NCBI RefSeq assembly: GCF_010183535.1
Contig: NC_071328.1
Location: 9,610,001 to 9,674,000, forward strand
Reading direction: 5' to 3'
Length of the DNA stretch: 64,000 nt
From: Caenorhabditis remanei
Taxonomy: Eukaryota > Nematoda > Chromadorea > Rhabditida > Rhabditidae
Part shown: positions 49,433 through 60,410 of the stretch, in pieces
Numbering within the stretch: position 1 is the first letter of the stretch
Layout: each line of letters opens with the position of its first letter
Made by a program: the position numbers and the translations under genes
Notes under the pieces: generated by a model
The model's input: only the letters and a program-made list of their open reading frames with translations
What the model was told of the DNA's origin: nothing
Database searches by the model: none

Positions 49433-50705
49433 ATGGGAACTGTCGAAAAATCGTCGAACAATGATGCATCTGTCACCGATGACATTCGTGGTGCTGAATA
49501 CTATCATGGAATGGTTCCACGTCAAGATGCCGAAGGTTTCTTGAAGAGAGAAGGGGATTTTTTGGTTCGAAAAACAGAACAGACTCCTGGAAAAGTAGTT
49601 TTGGCTCTTTCGGTCAGAGTGACTGATGAGTTGTGCCGTCATTTCATGCTCAATATGGATCCGGCAACTAACAAATTTTATTTTGAATTCACCCATCAAG
49701 AGAGCACCATTCCGGACCTGATCAATTGGCACATGTAAGCGGACAATATTTCTTCAAAAGTTGAAGAAAAGTGATATTTTCAGGTCTTCGAAAACTCCAA
49801 TATCGGCCGCTTCTGGCGCCAAAATCCGTCGTCCGATGGAGAGATCTCCGTGGTTGATCAATCATGACAGCATAGTTGCCAATAAAAAACTAGGAGAAGG
49901 TGCATTTGGTGACGTGTTCATTGCTGAGTTGGATCAAGGAGGAAAGCAAGAAGTAGCTGTGAAAACAATGCGAGCTGAAGCAACACGTGAAGCTCGGCTT
50001 CGTTTCATGAAAGAGGCTCGTCTCATGAGAAAGTATCAACATAAACATGTAGTTAAATTGATTGGAGTGGCAATTCATGAGCATCCATTGATGATTGTTA
50101 TGGAATATTGCCCGAACGGATCACTTTTGAGTCATTTGAAAAAGAACAAAGTCTCTGCTGCTGATAAGTTGAGGTTCACTACGGAGGCAGCAGATGGAAT
50201 TGCATATTTGGAGAGATCCAAGTGTATTCATCGCGATATTGCTGCGAGAAATTGTCTTTTGTCTCAAAAGAATGTGAGTTATTCTACTTGAGAGACTCTG
50301 AATTTCATAATATAAGAGATTCAGGAGCTCAAAATATCGGATTTTGGAATGTCAGACAACAAAGATGAGATAAAAGATGAGGCACTTGAGAAGGTTCCAG
50401 TAAAATGGTTGGCTCCGGAAACGCTTCAAGAGAAAGTATTCACCCATAAGACGGACATCTGGACTTATGGAGTTCTAGTCTGGGAAATCTATGCGGATGG
50501 AGCTGAACCGTATCCAGGATTGACGAAGATCCAGACTCGTGCGAAGTTGGTTGTCAGTGACTATCGTATGAAAATGCCTGAGGGAACACCTCCACTTGTT
50601 TCCGAAATTGTCACTGGAACTTGTTGGCAAAAGAATCCAGAGAAAAGATCGACAATGGATGCAATTCACAAGAAACTTCGAGACTTTTTTGAAGCCAAAA
50701 AATAA
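49433..50705 (+). CDS. SH2-domain non-receptor tyrosine kinase (Fer-like), second copy
   Basis: Three exons, 49433-49734, 49784-50273 and 50325-50705 (phases 2 and 0), give 390 residues. The SH2 domain has YYHGMVPRQDAEGFL and GDFLVRKTE with the binding arginine. The kinase domain has GEGAFGDVFIAEL, VAVKTMR, HRDIAARN, ISDFGMSD and PVKWLAPETL, and all catalytic residues are present. It is compact: the domains are joined by a short basic linker and there is almost no C-terminal tail. It is clearly related to, but diverged from, the kinase at 20042, with a different intron pattern, so the two are not a recent local duplicate. The 3' end converges with family member E. Confidence 0.92.
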
Positions 50706-50988
50706 TATTTTGATAGAAAAGTGTAGAGATCTCGACATGTAATGAATGATGATTTTGATTGATTTGACTTTTCCGATAACAAATGAATTTATTAAAAGTT
50801 TTAAAAAAGAAAAAGAAAACGTTACTTGGATCACAGTCAGAAAAGCGTGATTACAGCAAGTTTAATCCCAAAATAAATAGAAGAGTAAAGAAAATTATAA
50901 AAGTGAAGTGAAACCTTATGTTTTGTTGAATCATACAGGAGACACGAAGCCTTAGACGTCGTTTTCAACAGAAAAAATTATTTTTCTT

Positions 50989-52514
50989 CTATTTCATCTT
51001 CTTTGAATCTGAGATAAGAGGTCTTTTAGGATCAGAATGAGGTCCTTATATAAGCTACTTCATACAACTTACTTTTCTTCTTTTTCTTCTGATTGATCGA
51101 AAGTGTTTGGAAATCCTCAAGCGTATCAGGAACCACTTCTGAAATTTTGTTTTGAGAAATGGTTTTTTCGTTTTCTTCTGCTCTTTTTACAAACCAGTCT
51201 GACATGAGTTGCTTTGGAGAGAAGCTCCTTCTTGGTCGTCATCGGTGGTGGTTGAACCTGTAAGAAGTACTTTTGTGTTTTTTGTAAGAATAAATAATAA
51301 TTATTATTATTCCTATCATGCTAGCAGGTGATCCTACGATCCTACCTTAAAAATTGCAACTCACCTTGCAAAATATCTTTCGTAATGTTCTGAATCGAAT
51401 TCGGATATGTAATCATTTCTGTCGGACGATCGATAATCATGAATGGTCTCAAAAGCTTCACCGGAAATTCTGGCAACACCGCGAACGTCTTCTTTTCTCC
51501 ATCGCATCGAACCTTTTCCAGACCGAATGGTTTTTTCTTAATGACAGTCACATCTTTTGTTGTCTCATTGATATTGATACAAAGAAATTCATGTGGTTTC
51601 AGATGGTCGAAGTTGTTGTTGTAGATGAGATCCTTGTAATCTCTCTGTTCGAAGCCAGTCGTTATATCATTATAGATGAATTGCTCCACCTTATAATTCA
51701 TTCCATTCCGAGCGAAAATTACGAACTGTTTGGAATGCTCATGATACACAGAATACAATGCTGAGAGTCCAGTTTCCGTTGTTTCATTAATGCAACGTTT
51801 GCATTGAAACGGAGTAAATGAACCATTCTTCTCATCGTGCGTGAATTTGTAACTATTTCCATTATAAGCAACTCCGAAACAAATCGTTTGAAAATGCGAG
51901 CATTTGCTGATATAATAGCGATATGATTCATCAATAACATCAGGTTTTATCTCTCCACACACCACTTTCTCCATTTTTTGAATCGAAAGAGTTCTAACGC
52001 ACAGCGGCTGGATCGGCACATACATCCTGGCATTTTCGTTATATACGAGCTTCCTGATAACTCCGTTTACATCTTTTTGGATTGAAAATTTTCCAAATCT
52101 CGGGTGATTCAAATTGAAGATGACATTCGAAGCGCTTATTTTCGTCATATCTGGAGTATAATTAGGCAAATCAACTTGAATAAATCCTCCAGTTGCCGGG
52201 CAGAATACGTATTGTTCGATTTGTAATGTCACATAATTTTTAACGAAAATCAGCTGATTGTTGAGTTCTTTACAGAAGATTGATTGAAATGGAAGTAGAT
52301 GTTGCTCATAGATGATTGGTTGGCATTCAACACAATCCAATTGAATCATTTTTCCGGTTCCGTTTTCCAGATGATAATATACACGGAATCCATTGATATT
52401 GGGCAATGCAATGCTGTGCACTTTTTTTGATGGACACCAGTGAGAATTTAATGTTCTAAATGCTCCTTCAGGGATGTTAAAAATAGGAAAACGGGCAGTT
52501 TGAGGAGGATTCAT
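50989..52514 (-). CDS. CH-CC family member E
   Basis: Four exons, 52514-51365, 51257-51195, 51138-51073 and 51008-50989, all phase-1 junctions, give 432 residues starting MNPPQTARFPIF; an acceptor (ATATTTTCAG) sits 2 nt before the ATG. Modules are WCPSKKVHSIAL ... CVEC, a beta-rich half, KCSHFQTICFGVAYN ... CKRC (the C-x-H ... C-x2-C pattern), and cysteine-poor copies. The C-terminus is short and basic (NQKKKKKNSKKMK), opposite in charge to the acidic tails of other members, and could be a nuclear signal. The three small 3' exons were found by splice signals and phase, so they are less certain than exon 1. Confidence 0.75.
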
Positions 52515-53146
52515 TCCTGAAAATATGGGAATTAAAATTGTGAATGGATATCTGGAAAGCAACAATATTTAGTTCAAATGGAATAATAAAACTAGAAAAC
52601 TTTATCCGGAAGTGATGACTGAAATAGCAGGGAATCAGAATTCTTATTTGTAGAAAAATGAATGAGAAGAAACGTTCAACGAATGAGTTGACGAAAATGA
52701 TAAACATATGCATTCGAAAAAAGAACGAGATAGTGTATACAATACAGAGATGAAAAAGAGGCGGGACTTTGATTCGATTGTCCCCTCTCTCCATTTGCTT
52801 CATACCATTTTGCACACATGAGTCATTGTGCAAAAAAAGAAAGAGAGATTCTGGAGAATTCTCTTCTCGATCCGACTGCGTCTGGTGTCTCTCTGAAATA
52901 ACCGGGAGAGAAATGTGTAATATTATTGTTTTTATAATGGAAACTGAAGTTTGAAATCTACAGTATCCCGGAGTGGGAGGAGACGGCGAATATGTAGAAG
53001 ACGGGAGAGAAGATTGAGAAACGGAAAAGATGCCCGGGTCTTGACAAGTATGATTCGCTTAGAACCAGGGTTTTCAGTTTGAAACCATGTCCATTGTTTA
53101 TGTTATCTCTTTCCGGAACAATGTTTTATTTAATTAGAATCCACAC
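52515..53146. other. Intergenic upstream of family member E
   Basis: About 630 nt with no supported gene. TACAGTA occurs at 52960. Confidence 0.5.
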
Positions 53147-53556
53147 TCAATTGAAAATACAAAGTGGCATACAGATAAGCTCTCTGAATGGACTGATGAG
53201 AGTCCATAAAATATTATATTGAATGCGAAGTGGAACATTAATTACAGAGTAGCAGGTGTCTTCGTAGTTATCACTGAATTTGGAGCAGAGATTCTGCAAC
53301 GTTCTTATTTTTACTGCCTTTGAAGATCTGTCAAACTCCAGTGCCATACAAAGAGTAGATAGTTTTGCTCTTATATCTACGAAACCAAACGAACCTTGAT
53401 AGCCAAATCGGATAAAGTATAAAATGTGTCGATATTTGCTGGAAGAACCATTTCTACAGTAGTATTGCACTTTAAGCACAAATTCTCAAGAAAGTTTACA
53501 CTGGTAACACTTGGAATAACATTAAATAGAAGAGTGCAGAATAAGAATAGTTTCAT
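53147..53556 (-). CDS. Small secreted saposin-like protein, possibly frameshifted
   Basis: The 5' part (from 53556) encodes a signal peptide, MKLFLFCTLLFNVIPSVTS, then NLCLKCNTTVEMVL, the CxxC opening of a saposin-B domain. This frame stops near 53380. The next frame continues with RAKLSTLC ... NLCSKFSDNYEDTC ... ELICMPLCIFN, which resembles the rest of a saposin-like domain and stops at 53147. No normal-length intron joins the two halves while keeping the CxxC part. Splicing from a donor inside the signal-peptide region to TTTCGTAG would drop the CxxC. It may therefore be a pseudogene, a sequence error or a model I have missed. Saposin-like proteins of worms are lipid-binding, often antimicrobial. 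Confidence 0.4.
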
Positions 53557-53796
53557 CTCGTAAACTAACTGAATGGTAAACTGAATGCGCTGCCGAGGCA
53601 CATCAAATCTAATTTGCATCGATGTGTTGGCATACTGATGATAAATATGTAATAGGAAGCAAACAATATATTTCTATTCCTGAAATGAAGAAAGTGGTAA
53701 CTGGCATAGAGTTATAAAATAAGTGAATCTAAGAATTACAATAAAATATATCTCGATGGTAGAACGTTTTTTTATTTCAGGAAGCTTCAATAGGAA

Positions 53797-55062
53797 TCAT
53801 TGGCCAACGACGGCGTTGTAGTCCTTGACAAACTTCTCGTACTTTGCCACGTTCTCTGGAGTGAGCAATGATGCGTACTTATCCTTATACTTTTCCAAGA
53901 AGTAATTCAACATGATACGATGAATGTACAAGTATTGAAGATCATTTTGGATTGAATAAGCACGTTGATCACGGATTCCTTTGACGAGATCGGGCATTGG
54001 AGGGCATTGCTTGTTTTCTTGGATTTTTTCTATAATAAATTGGAATTTATTACATGTGAATCTACAGAATAGAATACTCACCAAGAATATACTCAATCGC
54101 GACAATCGTTCCAGTACGACCGATTCCCGCGGAACAATGAACCACGATCGGAAATTTAGATCCACGTACCGATGAGAGCAGTTCTAACCCAGTCAATTTG
54201 CATGGTGGAACTCCGCGATCCGGCCAATCAGTCCAATGCAGATGACGGACAGGTACGGTCTTTCCGTCATACGAAACGGTCAAGCTCGTTACCTGGATCT
54301 CATTATCTCTTTGCATTGGTTTGGATCCAAGGTTCTCAACCACAAGACCCGTCTTGAACTCCTTTTTCTCGTTTAGGGAGGCAGGCCAGTACTGTGCACA
54401 TTTGAGTTTTCCAGTTTCAATAGTTTTACACAGCATTACGATTTCCTCTACTTTGTTCTGAACAATCATCCACCAAAACTCCTCAACAGTATGTTCCATA
54501 GGACCTTGGCAGCAGATGAATCGCTTTTCAGAGTTTGGGCAAGCGACGAAATTGGCATGGATGTAAGTGCTTGGAGATGGTGGATCGAGTTTTACAATAC
54601 ATTGGTCTTGACACGGAACATCTTGATAACTGAATGAAGACAGTTAACAAAGTATAGAGTAATCTACGCTTACCGATTTTTGGTAATATTGAAATCCGGA
54701 GATTGGTTAGCATTGAAGTCTTTCTGGGTCATATCATTTCGAGTGTACTTCGCCAGAAAACGGAATTCCTCTCGAAGTTTGTCGACGCCAGTGTCGAGTG
54801 CTCTGAGAACCCACTCTTGAACAACTGGATGAGCCTGTGGTGGAGCGGGTGTCATGTTCGTCTTGTTCGTTGCATCGCCTTCTTCCTTCTTCTTATCCTT
54901 TTTGATACGTCTCGATCCCTCTGTTCCAGCTCCCTTCTTTTTACCAGCCTCCGGTGCCTTCTTTCCCTTCAACATCCCAAGAACAGCTCCAGCTTGCGCT
55001 CTTGGTTGTTCGAAATCGTCGGGCATTGCTTCAGTTATCAAAGCTTGAGGCTTTTTTTGCAT
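53797..55062 (-). CDS. Cytosolic protein tyrosine phosphatase
   Basis: Three exons, 55062-54674, 54629-54082 and 54029-53797 (phases 2 and 1), give 389 residues. A Lys/Glu-rich disordered N-terminus (about 100 residues; a second ATG, MPDDFEQ, lies 12 codons in) is followed by a complete PTP domain. Its motifs are KNRYQDVPC, YIHANFV, FICCQGPMEHTVEEFWWM, the WPD loop in HWTDWPDRGVPP, and the signature HCSAGIGRTG with the catalytic Cys and Arg. It should dephosphorylate phosphotyrosine. Short single-domain PTPs of this kind are greatly expanded in worms and many are sperm-enriched, matching the two SH2 kinases in this window. It diverges from mei-1. Confidence 0.92.
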
Positions 55063-55898
55063 TCAAGATTTCTTATTGAACTGATTTTGTTTCTCTTCTT
55101 TTGCCTTTTATATCTATAATTTTCCCTATAAAAACGTTAATGAGGGCTCCACGATAAATTTGGTAATTAATTAAATTATTTTTACTCTTTTGTCCGGAGA
55201 TCAGTATACTGTTTTTCTAATTTTTTGAATTTATTTTCTCTATTTTCGTCGGCCTGGTCCCTCTCGATTGCTTTCGGACGTTGTCAAAAGTGGTCGCTTT
55301 TGCGTTTTTCACTAACTCTTCTGACAAAAAGTATACAGAACTTTTAATTTTGGTGAGTTGAACTTCAAGTTTTGACAATGTTCGTGGCTGCAATGATCAA
55401 TTTTGATGCTGTATCGGTTTATGAACACTTGACAGGAGGAGTTAAAGGCGCGTCTAATGAGTTCAAAAAGGTCTCGAAGCGAAAAACATTGTTTGCAGTT
55501 CTTTTCAGACCTGGAAATCTCAAAAAGACGGTACTTGATCTTTATAACTACGAGACCAATCATGCTAAATTTCTAAAAATTTAATTTTTGAAAATTCCGA
55601 GTTTTGATTAAAATCTTGTTTTCGAAGTATAAGTTCTCTATCAATTTATTTATTTTATAAACTCTTCTTTAATATAAATTCCATTCAATGTACCCGTTTA
55701 TGAATGTCAAGTGTAAATACGATTGAATCCGAATGTTATCCGTCGATTGGCAATCTTCCGCTCCCATCTAATTTATTCAGTTTATGCGCGGTCTTCCATT
55801 CCGTTCATTATGTCTTTTCTTATCATCTCTCATCGTCTGTTTCTTCTCTTCGTATTCTTTTATTGTTTCTTCTATTCAATATTATTAGTTTTGCAGAA
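55063..55898. other. Divergent promoter region of the phosphatase and mei-1
   Basis: About 840 nt. A 69-codon frame from ATG at 55378 to 55584 (MFVAAMINFDAVSVYEHL...) is open but has no recognised feature, so I do not call it a gene. An acceptor (TTTTGCAG) lies 2 nt before the mei-1 ATG. Confidence 0.5.
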
Positions 55899-58073
55899 AT
55901 GGTCGGTGATAGTCCTACGGTCACCGGTTATCTCGAAAGGGCACAAGTCGCCAAAACGATGGCGGAAGACGGACGATGGGCAGAAGCCGCAAATGTACTC
56001 AAGCAGCTAATGGCAGATGTGAAAACTTGTAAAATTGCAGCGAGTAACAGAGAAGATACTGAGTCAAGGACTGTAAGGAAAGTAATATAATTTTTTAAAG
56101 AAAATTAGAAATAGTTCATCGCTTTTCAGGCCTTCCTGAAAGCCCTCGAAGTAAACTTAAAGCTAGTCCAACAGAATGCACGCGACGAAGAGGATCTTCA
56201 TGATGCAATGACACGGCAGAGTGGCAGTCCAGAGCCACCAGCAGATCCGGATGTATGGTCGAAACCTTCTCCGCCTTTACCCACTTCAAAGTTTGCAACG
56301 AAAAAAAGTGGCACAGTGCCAAGACACCCAAGAGAAGTGTTGAAATCCACGTCTTCGATGAGCAGTAGTCACGTACAGAATTCAGTGGACTCGAAGTCAG
56401 TGCCATCTCAAGGAATACTACCGCCGAATAGTGCCGGAGAGTCATTCGATGCGTCAGCATATGATTCAGTGAGTTTCAGAATAAATTTTGCAAGAAAAGA
56501 TTCGTGCTTGAACGCCGATCGTTTGGATACCATTGGCTTTTCGGGTGGAAGTATTTTTTGTAGATTATGATACTGATTGACGTTCAAGTACAAAGAAAAT
56601 CTTCCAATACTGTCTCTCTGCCCATTTTAGATTCGCAAAGATAACTTTAAGCGCGGCCGTGATTCATATTGTAAGTTTTTCTCATTTTTCAGTACATTGT
56701 ACAAGCGGTACGTGGAACGATGGCGACACAAACTGACTAGGGAAGGTCCTCGACTCGGTCTGGAGTTATGGTACGTGACCTATATCATTGGAAAGCTGAG
56801 AAAACGCTGATTACAAATATATATTCAGTTTTTGCCCTCGAGGCCTGGTATTCAAGAAAAACAAGGTCAAAGTTAGAAAAAAATGACAAATTATTGCCTT
56901 TTTAGCACGGGAAAAATGTTTTGTAATTTTTTGCGATTTTCGCGTGTTAAAAAGGCAATAACTTGCCATTTTTACGATCTTTGACCTTGTTTTTCTCGAA
57001 TACCAGGCCTCGAGGGCAAAAACTAAATATATATTTGTAATCAGCGTTTTCTCAGCTTTCCAAAGATATAGGTCACGTACCATAACTCCAGACCGAGTCG
57101 AGGACCTTCCCTAGTGAGAATACGATGGTTCTGGATGACATAATTGGAATGCACGACGTGAAGCAAGTCCTCCACGAAGCAGTAACACTTCCCCTACTAG
57201 TTCCCGAGTTCTTCCGTGGCCTTCGGTCGCCGTGGAAAGCAATGGTCCTGGCTGGACCCCCAGGAACTGGAAAAACTCTTATTGCTCGTGCCATCGCCTC
57301 GGAATCCAGCTCAACATTCTTCACGGTCTCATCCACTGATTTGTCTAGTAAATGGCGAGGTGATTCAGAGAAAATCGTGCGTCTTTTGTTCGAATTGGCC
57401 CGCTTTTATGCTCCGTCCATCATTTTTATTGATGAAATCGATACACTTGGTGGCCAACGTGGAAATTCTGGAGAGCACGAGGCGAGTCGACGCGTTAAAT
57501 CGGAATTCCTCGTTCAAATGGACGGAGCACAACACAAGTTCGATGAGCGTCGTGTGCTCGTACTAGCTGCGACGAATATTCCGTGGGAACTCGATGAGGC
57601 GCTTCGTCGGCGATTCGAGAAGAGAATTTTCATTCCGTTGCCAGATTTGGATGCAAGAAAGAAACTCATTGAGACTTCGATGGAGGCAACATTAAAATCG
57701 AATGAAATTAACTATGATGAGTTGGCTGCACGAACGGAAGGATTCTCTGGTGCCGACATGGTTTCGTTGTGCAGAACTGCTGCTATCAATGTGCTCAGGA
57801 GTTGAGTTTTTACTCTGAATCGAAACTGGCGCATCTTTGCCGTTACTTTCTGTCAATTATCATCATCATTTCACTGAAAAATCTATCCCATTTTGCAGAT
57901 ACGACACGAAATCGCTGCGAGGCGAAGAACTCACTGCCGCAATGGAATCGCTGAAAACGGAGCCAGTTCGCAACTGTGACTTTGAAGCAGCCCTTCAAGC
58001 CGTATCCTCGAGTGTCGATCCGGATACAATGGTCAAATGCAAAGAGTGGTGTGACTCGTTTGGTGCCATGTAA
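55899..58073 (+). CDS. mei-1: Katanin p60 subunit (microtubule-severing AAA ATPase), structure disturbed
   Basis: Exons 55899-56072 and 56130-56468 encode the N-terminal microtubule-binding part (GYLERAQVAKTMAEDGRW; SGSPEPPADPDVWSKP). From 56693 the reading is YIVQAVRGTMATQT. The ATPase follows to 57801: GPPGTGKT (Walker A), IIFIDEIDTLGG (Walker B), SRH-type ATNIPWELDEALRRRFEKR. The last exon, 57899-58073, ends CDSFGAM. The match to C. elegans MEI-1 is close throughout. Two lesions: a 378-bp palindrome (56737-57114) splits codon ACT of ...ATQT|ENTM, and the expected donor after 57801 reads TT instead of GT. An in-frame route around the first exists (donor 56708, acceptor ending 57091), but none is visible for the second. 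It is a severing enzyme for meiotic spindles if functional; otherwise a decaying copy or an assembly error. Confidence 0.8.
56737..57114. mobile_element. Palindromic MITE inserted in mei-1 coding sequence
   Basis: A near-perfect inverted repeat starting CTAGGGAAGGTCCTCGACTC and ending in its reverse complement, with arms of about 165-170 bp and almost no unique centre. It is flanked by a TGA target duplication (56734-56736 and 57115-57117). Removing the element and one TGA restores ACA CAA ACT GAG AAT ACG ATG, i.e. TQTENTM, matching MEI-1. No transposase is present; it is a non-autonomous foldback-type element. Confidence 0.9.
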
Positions 58074-58857
58074 ATTGCCGAGGTTCTCAACATGCCAATG
58101 ATCTCCGAAAGTCTTTCATATTTGTGAATATATGTTAATTTCCCTTCATGTGAATATAGTTCTATTTGACTTTTTTAAACCCCAAAAATGCCTATCTGAT
58201 ATTGCCGGCATATTAAGATAAATTTTCTTGTTTTGTTAGTTAGATTGAAAAAAAAGAGGACAGAAACAAAATTAGTACAAGCAAAATATGGAAACTAATA
58301 GATGCAATACCTTATGAAAGAAAAAAAGGCAAACATATTGTTAACAGAGCGGGTAAGGGATAACTGAATCTTAAATTTTTTTCGATTTGATTTTTGTTTT
58401 GCAATTGATCATGGTGCGTCCAAAGTTGCTACAAAACAGCAAAAACGACAAATCTGCGGCGTCCAAAGTTGATTTGTAGATTTGCAGGTTTGCAGTTATG
58501 CGTTATTGCTCATCCTTAATTTTTTAACTGCAAAACCTGCAAAACCTACAAACCTACAAATCAACTTTGGACGCCGCAGATTTGTCGTTGTAGCAACTTT
58601 GGACACACCATTAATGAGAGAAGGGAAAATAATTGAAGATCAAATACGTTTGTAACCAAGATAAAGAATGATTTTCCGGGTCGAGACATGTCCTACAAAA
58701 ATAGACATGCGCCTTTAAACTACAGTAACGATTGGAATTTAAAAAACAATTCGAATTTGTATTCATTCCATTGACCCGACAAAACTAGACAATTTGGGTA
58801 TGTTTTTCATAGAAAATTCTCAGAGATCTCATTAAATTTAACTACATTTCAGCTGAT
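58074..58857. other. Intergenic between mei-1 and family member F
   Basis: About 780 nt with the mei-1 3' end, the inverted-repeat element at 58411-58611, TACAGTA near 58713 and the promoter of gene F. No coding sequence is supported. Confidence 0.55.
58411..58611. mobile_element. MITE-like inverted-repeat element
   Basis: The left end, ATGGTGCGTCCAAAGTTGCT, is mirrored by the right end, AGCAACTTTGGACACACCAT. An inner pair around CAAATCTGCGGCGTCCAAAG / CTTTGGACGCCGCAGATTTG is also inverted. The arms are about 85-90 bp with a small loop. The word GTCCAAAGTTG also repeats within each arm. Confidence 0.85.
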
Positions 58858-60410
58858 ATGTCACCCTATTCTTCCCAGTCAACTTTCATCCCTCGATTCT
58901 GCTCCTCTCTCGGCAAAGACATCGTTTTCGTCCGAACGAAATCAGGAACGTACTCCAAATTCACATTTGATGACTCAAAAAATTGCTTTTTGTCAGTTAT
59001 CTGCAATGATTGTCATGTTGTTCCGACAGAATATGATTTACTACCATTATATGCAGCATGGTCGAACCGTCTCGAACGATATGTAATATTTGTGAAGAAT
59101 TTGCTGAACGGGCAAGTTGAGCAGTACGTTTACGAAATGGATTACGAAGGATTTCAACAAGTGTTTCAACCAGAATTGGTGTTTGATTCGAATCGATCTC
59201 CTACTTCGAATGAGTTTTTCACTGTCGGCGGAACAGAAAAAGACGGCGTGACGATTATTAAAAAAGATTCGAAAGGAAGTTTTCGTAAAGAACAACTGAA
59301 TTGGGGCACAAAGCAATTCGAAGTCATTCCGCCTGTTCCTGTAAGACTTCTGGAAACGAAAAAGCTCGAAAAGGAGGAGACGATGCCTGTTACTATTCAA
59401 ATTCCGATAGAAAAAGTCAGAGAAATATTGGTATCCGCGGAAAAAGAGAAGCAGGATAGTTTGATGTTGTCGAGAAAACGAAAAACTGAATCACACGGCG
59501 CACCTAATGCAGATCTCAAGAAAGGAATCAAAGGTGTAGTTCTTGTGTTTCTTATGTCTCATTTAGAAAGATGCTATTCTGAGATTCTTGAAATAATCGT
59601 TTATTGTGAGAGAAATCTCAACTATCAGCAGCTCTTCTTCTAAATTTTCTATTAATAACCTCCATCCCGAAGTCTCGTACCTCAAACAGAAACCAGCCAT
59701 AATCTTCCTTCTCCTCTTCGTAACGTCTCGTGTCCCGACATTTATCCTTTTTTTCCCTTCTCTTCTCTTTTAATCCCAAGTCCCAATGCTTCTGTTCACA
59801 CAGGAAATTGGTTGCCAAGACAACAGATGAGCACGTATTTGATGTTGAAAATTTTATTCTGACCTACCTTGCGAAATGTTGTTATTCATAGGCATTCACA
59901 GTCTAATTTTTCTAGATAAATACGCAAAAAATGGTTCGTGTTTTTATCAGAATACTAAATTTAACCTATCTTTTTTCAGAAGTTGAACAAAAACCAGAAG
60001 ATTTGGAAACACCAAAAGTTCCGAACAGTGCTGTGGTACGAGAATCTGATATCCACGTTGTAGGAAACAAGGCTAGACTGTCAAAGAAAGGTTATTTTTT
60101 CGTTATTTAAATTCAAAAGTATCGCGAGTATGATGAGATGGACAAAATAAGAGTCTCAAAACTACCGTAAAAACTCTATTTGCAGTTTTTTTTTTCAAAG
60201 AACCCGTATGAGAGCAACACTTTTATACAATGTGTGCAAAACGTTATAATACTCCAACTTCCAGACATTGTCGAAATTCGTCGACTCGCTGCATTGATGG
60301 GAAATCCAACAGAACCAGATTCATCGGATGACGCCGACTACTCAGATTCTGATGATGACGTCATAAAAGAAGATGAACAAGGATTCGAAATCGCTGAATC
60401 AAGCTGCTAA
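58858..60410 (+). CDS. CH-CC family member F
   Basis: Three exons, 58858-59533, 59980-60090 and 60265-60410, phase-1 junctions, give 310 residues from MSPYSSQSTFIPRF; an acceptor sits 5 nt before the ATG. The module has FCSSLGKDIVFVRTKSG ... CNDC, then a cysteine-poor module DLLPLYAAWSNRLERYVIF ... EQYVYEMDYEGFQQV and its beta-rich half. A basic LSRKRKTES (possible nuclear signal) is followed by an IVEIRRLAALMG segment, like the IVD segments of A and B, and an acidic Asp/Ser tail. The first donor (GTGTAG) is weak; reading through gives an alternative end at 59643. Confidence 0.75.

Noticed and set aside
55378..55584. 69-codon frame between the phosphatase and mei-1
   Set aside because: It has no domain or signal peptide and lies in a short divergent promoter; it is not strong enough to call.
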